This document shows, one piece after another, positions 40,559-45,476 of a stretch of DNA of 45,476 nt. The notes under the pieces were generated by a model. It had not been told where the DNA came from and made no database searches. It saw only the letters and a list, made by a program, of their open reading frames with translations. The stretch is from Candidatus Planktophila sp. (GTDB lineage: Bacteria; Actinomycetota; Actinomycetes; Nanopelagicales; Nanopelagicaceae), in the NCBI GenBank assembly GCA_013205535.1, contig JABMMN010000067.1, forward strand, positions 1 through 45,476, read 5' to 3'. A program made the position numbers and the translations under genes. The stretch's first letter is position 1. The number at the start of each line of letters is the position of its first letter.

Positions 40559-41647
40559 TGACGTACTGCGCTTTATCAGTTTCTCGGTAATCTCATAAAG
40601 GGCTTTAGCGCTTGCAGACTGCGGGTCAGAGATAACAATCGGAATTCCCGCATCTCCACCTAAGCGAAGGTCGGCACTAAATGGAATCTTACCTAGTAAA
40701 GCGACATCACTTCCGACTAGTAGGGAGAGGCGCTTGGCTGTCTCCTCTCCTCCACCGTTTCCAAAGAGTGAGACAACTGCGCCTGTTACAGGATCGGTGT
40801 ACTCCGACATATTTTCAATGACACCGATGACCCGTTGGTGAATCTGGTGTGCAATCCTGCCTGCACGTTCAGCGACTTCAGCGGCTGCAACCTGTGGTGT
40901 TGTCACTACTAAAATCTCTGAGGTTGGAATCAGTTGTCCGAGTGAGATTGCAAGATCGCCAGTGCCAGGTGGAAGGTCAATCAGCAGCAGATCTAAATCT
41001 CCCCAATAAGCATCCGATAAGAGCTGCTCAAGGACTCGATGTAGAAGCGGACCTCGATATGCCACTGCATCGCTGCGCTCTGGCTTAAACATCTCCATAG
41101 AGACGGTTTTCACACCAAATGACTCTAGGGGGATGAACATTTGATCGATCGCCGTTGGACGTTGGCCCATCAAGCCCATCAAGCGAGGGATTGAGTGGCC
41201 ATAAACATCGGCATCTAATATCCCTACCCGCAAACCCTTCGCAGCCGCTGCGACTGCAAGGTTTGCTGTAACTGAGGACTTTCCAACTCCACCTTTGCCT
41301 GATGCGATCCCAATGACACGGGTCAGAGAGTCGGGTTGTGCAAATGGAATAAATTTTTCGCGACCATTGCGCATAATCTTTTTCACATTATCGCGTTGTT
41401 CCTGCGACATCACATCAAAAGTAAGATTCACACTCTTAACCCCAGGCACAGTTGTGACAGCACCTGTTATATCTGAACGTAATCGATCCTGCATCGGACA
41501 GCCTGAGATCGTCAGAAGGATAGTGAGAGAGACATCTCCTGCATCTTCACTGAGCTTCGCGACCATTCCGAGTTCTGTGATCGATCGGTGAAGTTCAGGG
41601 TCTTGCACACCTGTCAGAGCAGTTGTTATCTCATCTATCAGACTCAT
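40526..41647 (-). CDS. mrp: Mrp/NBP35-type iron-sulfur cluster carrier ATPase
   Basis: A 373-residue P-loop protein. The N-terminal MIP18/DUF59 domain (about 1-85) includes GVQDPELHRSITELGMV and TISGCPMQ. The ATPase domain has the intact deviant Walker A GIASGKGGVGKSSVTANLA, DADVYGHSIPRLMG, and LLIDLPPGTGD. It carries Fe-S clusters to apoproteins. A CxxC near the C-terminal part, typical of ApbC, is not obvious. The ATG overlaps the tatB stop in ATGA. It ends in a 33-base convergent overlap with DUF1003. Confidence 0.93.
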   Translation of the reverse strand: MSLIDEITTALTGVQDPELHRSITELGMVAKLSEDAGDVSLTILLTISGCPMQDRLRSDITGAVTTVPGVKSVNLTFDVMSQEQRDNVKKIMRNGREKFIPFAQPDSLTRVIGIASGKGGVGKSSVTANLAVAAAAKGLRVGILDADVYGHSIPRLMGLMGQRPTAIDQMFIPLESFGVKTVSMEMFKPERSDAVAYRGPLLHRVLEQLLSDAYWGDLDLLLIDLPPGTGDLAISLGQLIPTSEILVVTTPQVAAAEVAERAGRIAHQIHQRVIGVIENMSEYTDPVTGAVVSLFGNGGGEETAKRLSLLVGSDVALLGKIPFSADLRLGGDAGIPIVISDPQSASAKALYEITEKLIKRSTSLLGVRLGITS

Positions 41648-41949
41648 ATGAGATCCGGATCAATCCGTGGCTCAGGACGATTCACTTTTACTACTGGTTT
41701 ATCATCCATGAGATCTGCCAACTGCTTCTTGACAAATGTTTTGGGGTGAAGATCGGCGGGTTGGAGATTTTCAAATCCAGGTCCGAGACTCTCTTTTAAC
41801 TCACTCGTTGCAATCTGAGAGAGTGAACGGAGCTTCTTCATCATCTTTGCCGCCTCGATGGCAACCTTTGGAAGCCGATCAGGCCCAACCAAGATCATGG
41901 CCAAAACCGCTAGACCCAAAAGTTCACCGGCACCGATATCAAAGAACAT
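41644..41949 (-). CDS. tatB: Twin-arginine translocase subunit TatB
   Basis: A 101-residue protein with one N-terminal membrane helix (about 5-22), the hinge GPDRLPKVA and an amphipathic helix (AAKMMKKLRSLSQIATSELKE), as in TatB. The HtrA-TatB-Mrp order is conserved in Actinobacteria, which favours TatB over TatA. It forms the receptor for folded precursors together with TatC, which is not in this window. The start is ATG 41949 (MFFDIGAGELLGL), four bases after the htrA stop. A TTG at 41970 would overlap htrA and adds no family sequence. Confidence 0.9.
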   Translation of the reverse strand: MFFDIGAGELLGLAVLAMILVGPDRLPKVAIEAAKMMKKLRSLSQIATSELKESLGPGFENLQPADLHPKTFVKKQLADLMDDKPVVKVNRPEPRIDPDLI

Positions 41950-41953
41950 GTGA

Positions 41954-43075
41954 TTAATCCTTTGCTGCAACTAGAATTATCGTGGTGGAGAACTCTTTGC
42001 CATCACGCTGATATTTGATTCTGACACTATCTCCGACGTTTTTGGCACGTACAGCGACTATGAGATCTTCAGCGGCATTTATCTCTCGCTTCTCAAACTC
42101 AAAGATAATATCGCCCGGCTTCAACCCTGCCTTTTGTGCTGGTCCACCTGCCATGACTCCAGAGGCGGATTTAGAGACGAGAGCACCTAAGCCTGTGTAA
42201 CTCATATCTAAAGAGACGCCCAAAATCGGATATGTCGCCTTACCATTTTTGATCAACTGCTCAGCAGTCTTGCGCGCTTGGTTGATAGGAATCGCAAAAC
42301 CTAGGCCTATTGAGCCAGTCTGTGATGATGATCCCAGCGATGCAATTGCAGAGTTGACCCCGATTACCGAACCAGTCGCATCAACCAATGGCCCACCTGA
42401 GTTACCTGGGTTTATAGCGGCATCTGTTTGCAGAGCATTGATAAAGGAGTTTTCACTTGCCGATCCACCGGCAGTCACAGGACGGTTCTTTGCACTGATT
42501 ATTCCTAGAGTCACTGTGCCGGATAATCCAAGTGGTGAACCAATAGCAATCACGGAGTCTCCAACTTCGATCTTATCGCTATCTCCAAATTGCAGCGCAG
42601 GCAAATTTGTGGCGACTATCTTGATGACCGCAAGATCATATGAGGAATCTCGTCCAATAATCTTTGCATTGTAGACATCACCATTATTGAGTCGAACGCG
42701 CAATGTGCCACCAGAGTTAGCGACCGATGCAATTACGTGGTTGTTGGTCAATATCAAACCACGGCTATCGATGATGAAGCCAGATCCAGTACCGCTACCA
42801 CCACTGCCTCGTGTGGCGATAGAGACTACCGATGGAAGAACACGTGCGGCGATCCCTGCGACAGAATCAGGTGCTCTCTCAATGACACTTGATGAGGAGA
42901 CTAAATTCGCCCCTTGAAATAGAGCGCCACCCGTTGCAGTGGTTCCTAGAAGGCCACCAATACTGCTGGCCAGGAGTGCGACCAGAACGATACTTACCCG
43001 TGAGCTCTTACTTTTGCTCCCACTCTCCCACCAGGGGAGTGAGTGCTCACTTCGCTTTACGCGTGGAAAAATCAT
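41954..43075 (-). CDS. Membrane-anchored HtrA/DegP-like serine protease
   Basis: A 373-residue S1C protease. One anchor helix (about 27-47) follows a basic cytoplasmic start. The protease domain holds the triad His113 (LTNNHVIA), Asp147 (YDLAVIK) and Ser226 (INPGNSGGPL). One C-terminal PDZ domain (about 285-370) includes GPAQKAGLKPGDII. It acts outside the membrane in envelope protein quality control. The ATG has AGGAG nine bases upstream. The neighbouring tatB and the methyltransferase upstream match the PepD/HtrA-type loci of mycobacteria. Confidence 0.94.
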   Translation of the reverse strand: MIFPRVKRSEHSLPWWESGSKSKSSRVSIVLVALLASSIGGLLGTTATGGALFQGANLVSSSSVIERAPDSVAGIAARVLPSVVSIATRGSGGSGTGSGFIIDSRGLILTNNHVIASVANSGGTLRVRLNNGDVYNAKIIGRDSSYDLAVIKIVATNLPALQFGDSDKIEVGDSVIAIGSPLGLSGTVTLGIISAKNRPVTAGGSASENSFINALQTDAAINPGNSGGPLVDATGSVIGVNSAIASLGSSSQTGSIGLGFAIPINQARKTAEQLIKNGKATYPILGVSLDMSYTGLGALVSKSASGVMAGGPAQKAGLKPGDIIFEFEKREINAAEDLIVAVRAKNVGDSVRIKYQRDGKEFSTTIILVAAKD

Positions 43076-43087
43076 GTAACTAGTCTC

Positions 43088-43714
43088 CTACAACTTCGTG
43101 GCGACTAACAAACCGTCACCTGTTGTAATAAGGGTACTCATCCAGCGCTCCGTATCGTTCTTGATGATCTTGCCAGCATCGCGCAGAGAGACGGTCTTTG
43201 GATCGCGCTGGGCGGGATCACAGACTTTGGATCCTCCAAAGAAGTTATCGATGACCAAGGCCCCGCCACTTCGCAGGATCCGGTGTGCCTCTCCTATCAC
43301 AAAGGCCAACTCTTGCGGGTTATGGCGCAGGACAACTAAGTCATAAGCACGATCAGTCAACTTTGAAATCACATCTAAAACAGAGTTGGTGATGAGGCGA
43401 TATCGTATTTGAGCAATGTTTGCATCGCTCAAAGCGATTTTTGCGATTCGAGTGTGCTCCATCTCATCATCGATTGAGGTCAGAGTTCCACTATTGAGCA
43501 TGCCATCAAGGAGCCAGAGACTGCCGACTCCCGAGCCTGTACCGACTTCGACAACTGATTGGGCAGATAATGAAAACGCAATATGACGAAGATAGGCTCC
43601 GGCACCTGGGGTTACATCCACTGCTCCAACTTCAATACCACGTGCACGCGCTTGCGACTTAAAGTGATCCTCAGGAATGAAGTTTTCAGCGTATGAGTGT
43701 GGATCGGTCTTCAT
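43088..43714 (-). CDS. O-methyltransferase (class I, Rv1220c-like)
   Basis: A 208-residue SAM-dependent methyltransferase of the catechol/caffeoyl-CoA O-methyltransferase family. The SAM motif is VVEVGTGSGVGSLWLLDG. LTSIDDEMEH holds the acidic ribose-binding residues. YDLVVLRHNPQ replaces the usual DxxFID pattern, so one metal ligand appears changed. ALVIDNFFGGSKV is the motif following beta-4/5. The start is ATG 43714, overlapping the pepA stop (ATGA). The 43732 start would lie inside pepA. Such genes lie beside htrA in many Actinobacteria. The substrate is unknown. Confidence 0.85.
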   Translation of the reverse strand: MKTDPHSYAENFIPEDHFKSQARARGIEVGAVDVTPGAGAYLRHIAFSLSAQSVVEVGTGSGVGSLWLLDGMLNSGTLTSIDDEMEHTRIAKIALSDANIAQIRYRLITNSVLDVISKLTDRAYDLVVLRHNPQELAFVIGEAHRILRSGGALVIDNFFGGSKVCDPAQRDPKTVSLRDAGKIIKNDTERWMSTLITTGDGLLVATKL

Positions 43715-45201
43715 TTGAGCGTGGTGATCCATGAGGTAAGTAGACGGACACCGAAACCTGTACCACCTTTTATATTCTCTCCTGCATCCACTTCACTACG
43801 GCCTGTACCTGCGATATCTAGATGCAACCATCGGCGATTTCCAGCAAAGTGTTCAAGAAACAGGGCCGCTGTTACCGAGCCTGCAGAGTATTCTGCTTTT
43901 TCAGCGGCATGATTAAAATCTGCGACATCACTTGCTAAAGAGTCTTTGTAATCATCGATGAGGGGCATTCGCCAGATGCGATCTCCAGAATGCTCACCCG
44001 CTACTTCGAAGGATTTTGCCAACTTGTCATCTCGTGTGTACATGGCTGCAAACTGACGCCCAAGACCTAGCGTCACAGCTCCGGTGAGAGTTGCGATATC
44101 AATCAAATAATCGGGATCTAGATTGATGTCGGCGTAGGCAAGGCCATCTGCAAGGACAAGGCGACCCTCTGCATCTGTGTTAATGACTTCAACGGTCGTA
44201 CCCCCATAATGCTTTATGACATCACTGGGCCGCTGGGCAGTGGCTGAGATAGCGTTTTCAGCACACATCATTAATGCAGTGACTCGGACATTTGGTTGTA
44301 GCTCTTCAACTGCAGTAAGAGTTGCCAAGATCGCTGCAGCCCCTGCCATATCAGACTTCATCGCAATCATAGAATCGTAGGGACGCTTGAGTGAGATCCC
44401 ACCCGTATCAAATGTGATTCCCTTACCGACGAGAACTACATGCGGCAGTGCATCATGAGATCTCTTCTTATCTTTCGGGGCATAGGCGATCTCGATAAAG
44501 CGTGGTCCGGGCTTTGGTGATGAGCCACCTACGGCCTGTAAACCACCGAACTCTTTGAGATCTCTCCCACTGCGAACTCTGACTTTTAATCCAGTTGATT
44601 GTGCTAGCTCTTGGGCTTGCCCAGCCAACCACGCAGGAGTCTTAATATTAGAAGGCGTATGGACCAGATCGCGAGCGAGCGCAATAGCTTTCGCAAAAAT
44701 ATGAGCAGCATCAAATACCTCATTTTCATTGGTTGCTACTAAGAAAGTGGGGGCTTGAGCGGGCGCTGCGCTTTTTAAACTCCAGAGGTATGCACCCATG
44801 GTCAATGAGATGGCATGAGCACTAACATCAAAGCTTTTGACTGCACATGCAGAGTAAACCGTTACTTTCTTGCCCCTCACTTTGCGAGCGATGGCAGTTG
44901 CAGCAACACGAAAGGATGCTGTCGTCGCATCACCGATTGCCGTCAAATAAATCCGATCTGTCGAGCAGTTTTTCCCATTGACGGGGATTTCAAATATCTC
45001 ACCTACCTTGCCTGTAGGTGAGAAAAACGAGAGTTTGTCTTGGAGATCAATCTCGAAATACTGCGCAATATCTTCTACAATCCGCTCTGGGCCTTGAAAA
45101 ACGAAGCCATCAGCGCCATCACTGACGTAGGCCAGCGCAATCACATCTGCAGAGATAGCGGCTTTGAGGTTTATAGGTGCGCTAGCAAGAGTCCAAGACA
45201 T
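43711..45201 (-). CDS. pepA: Leucyl aminopeptidase PepA (M17)
   Basis: A 496-residue dizinc aminopeptidase releasing N-terminal residues from peptides in the cytoplasm. The catalytic C-terminal domain has VGKGITFDTGGISLK, MKSDMAGAAA, and the M17 signature NTDAEGRLVLADGLAYA with metal-binding Asp and Glu. The regulatory N-terminal domain (about 1-160) is more variable. Length is normal. It heads the unit with the methyltransferase. The region before its ATG holds TAGCCC at about the expected distance, but it does not fit the TANNNT box well. Confidence 0.95.
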   Translation of the reverse strand: MSWTLASAPINLKAAISADVIALAYVSDGADGFVFQGPERIVEDIAQYFEIDLQDKLSFFSPTGKVGEIFEIPVNGKNCSTDRIYLTAIGDATTASFRVAATAIARKVRGKKVTVYSACAVKSFDVSAHAISLTMGAYLWSLKSAAPAQAPTFLVATNENEVFDAAHIFAKAIALARDLVHTPSNIKTPAWLAGQAQELAQSTGLKVRVRSGRDLKEFGGLQAVGGSSPKPGPRFIEIAYAPKDKKRSHDALPHVVLVGKGITFDTGGISLKRPYDSMIAMKSDMAGAAAILATLTAVEELQPNVRVTALMMCAENAISATAQRPSDVIKHYGGTTVEVINTDAEGRLVLADGLAYADINLDPDYLIDIATLTGAVTLGLGRQFAAMYTRDDKLAKSFEVAGEHSGDRIWRMPLIDDYKDSLASDVADFNHAAEKAEYSAGSVTAALFLEHFAGNRRWLHLDIAGTGRSEVDAGENIKGGTGFGVRLLTSWITTLK

Positions 45202-45229
45202 TCGTAGAGGGCTATCGCCTAAGGTTGCT

Positions 45230-45409
45230 TTACTTTTTGACTAAACCGACTGCGGCATGAAGAGCGGCGCTTAAATTATTTGCCTCTTCCGGGTTGAGCT
45301 CAACTACCAGGCGTCCGCCTCCCTCAAGAGGAATTCGCATGACCAACGAGCGCGCCTCCTTGGTGACCTCCATGGGACCATCACCTGTGCGCGGTTTCAT
45401 GGCTGCCAT
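45230..45409 (-). CDS. DUF3117-family small protein
   Basis: A 59-residue protein. MAAMKPRTGDGPMEVTKEAR, then a glycine-rich RIPLEGGGRLVVEL and a NPEEANNLSAAL helix, are the near-invariant sequence of actinobacterial DUF3117. The ATG at 45409 has an AAGGAG ribosome site seven bases upstream. The family is highly conserved but without known function. It is separated from pepA by 28 bases. The remaining 67 bases to the window end hold no gene I can support. Confidence 0.92.
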   Translation of the reverse strand: MAAMKPRTGDGPMEVTKEARSLVMRIPLEGGGRLVVELNPEEANNLSAALHAAVGLVKK

Positions 45410-45476
45410 GGGAAGACTCCTTTGAGATATGTAAGGCTGCTAAAGCAAGAGGGAAAGTATCTCGCATTTCCTAGGC

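Noticed and set aside
1-45476. Mobile elements, CRISPR arrays, prophage or defence islands
   Set aside because: No transposase, integrase, repeat-spacer array or known defence family was seen on either strand. The gene content is core actinobacterial chromosome.

Overview
The window looks like a stretch of a small, streamlined actinobacterial chromosome. The actinobacterial assignment rests on two WhiB regulators, an MtrAB two-component system, PdtaS beside WhiB1, mycothiol deacetylase MshB, and a set of small families largely confined to this phylum (DUF3107, DUF3117, DUF3499, DUF5719, DUF6113, DUF6459), several in their usual gene order. Base composition looks moderate by eye (not computed), far below Streptomyces or Mycobacterium. 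Genes abut or overlap almost everywhere. Together this fits a planktonic freshwater lineage of the acI/Nanopelagicales type, which is an inference. I see no insertion sequence, prophage, CRISPR array or rRNA. There is one tRNA (Arg, CCG).

Layout. 1-2.5 kb: an OmpR-type response regulator and histidine kinase, with a divergent small secreted protein. 2.5-4.3 kb: a TerC-family membrane protein facing a three-gene unit (a 49-aa ORF, a membrane protein, a short hibernation factor). 4.3-8.1 kb: an operon of two PLP enzymes of sulfur amino-acid type flanking an FAD oxidoreductase. 8.2-10.4 kb: a DUF4389 membrane protein, a 3-methyladenine glycosylase and MsrA/MsrB. 10.5-14.6 kb: tRNA-Arg, whiB1, pdtaS, a DUF6912-like gene, a MinD/CpaE-like protein that has lost its Walker A lysine, and a SAF-domain protein. 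14.7-25 kb: DUF6459 facing a long leftward series (DUF5719, DUF3499, manB, sahH, mtrA, mtrB, comF, secA). 25-31 kb: a large membrane glycosyltransferase, whiB2, a GDP-mannose pyrophosphorylase-like protein, dapC and fdxA. 31-34 kb: a stand-alone SH3-like domain coupled to a cysteinyl-tRNA synthetase, a DUF6113 protein and mshB. 34-40.6 kb: TetR, DUF3107, DEAD-box helicase, marC, a PHP phosphoesterase, an EamA transporter, an MgtE-N/CBS protein and DUF1003. 40.5-45.4 kb: mrp, tatB, htrA, an O-methyltransferase, pepA and DUF3117.

Themes. manB, the pyrophosphorylase-like gene and the glycosyltransferase suggest supply of activated mannose to the envelope. MtrAB, WhiB1/WhiB2 and PdtaS are the regulatory core. 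MsrA/B and MshB serve redox homeostasis. The most striking non-coding signal is a recurring start architecture: a TANNNT hexamer exactly 6 (sometimes 7) nt before the start codon, with no Shine-Dalgarno, at about a dozen operon-leading genes. This implies widespread leaderless transcription. Convergent genes usually share interlocked stop codons, leaving no room for terminators. The one clear intrinsic terminator lies in an unexpected place upstream of the patB-like gene. A consensus promoter upstream of whiB2 carries a perfect 14-bp palindrome over its -10 box.
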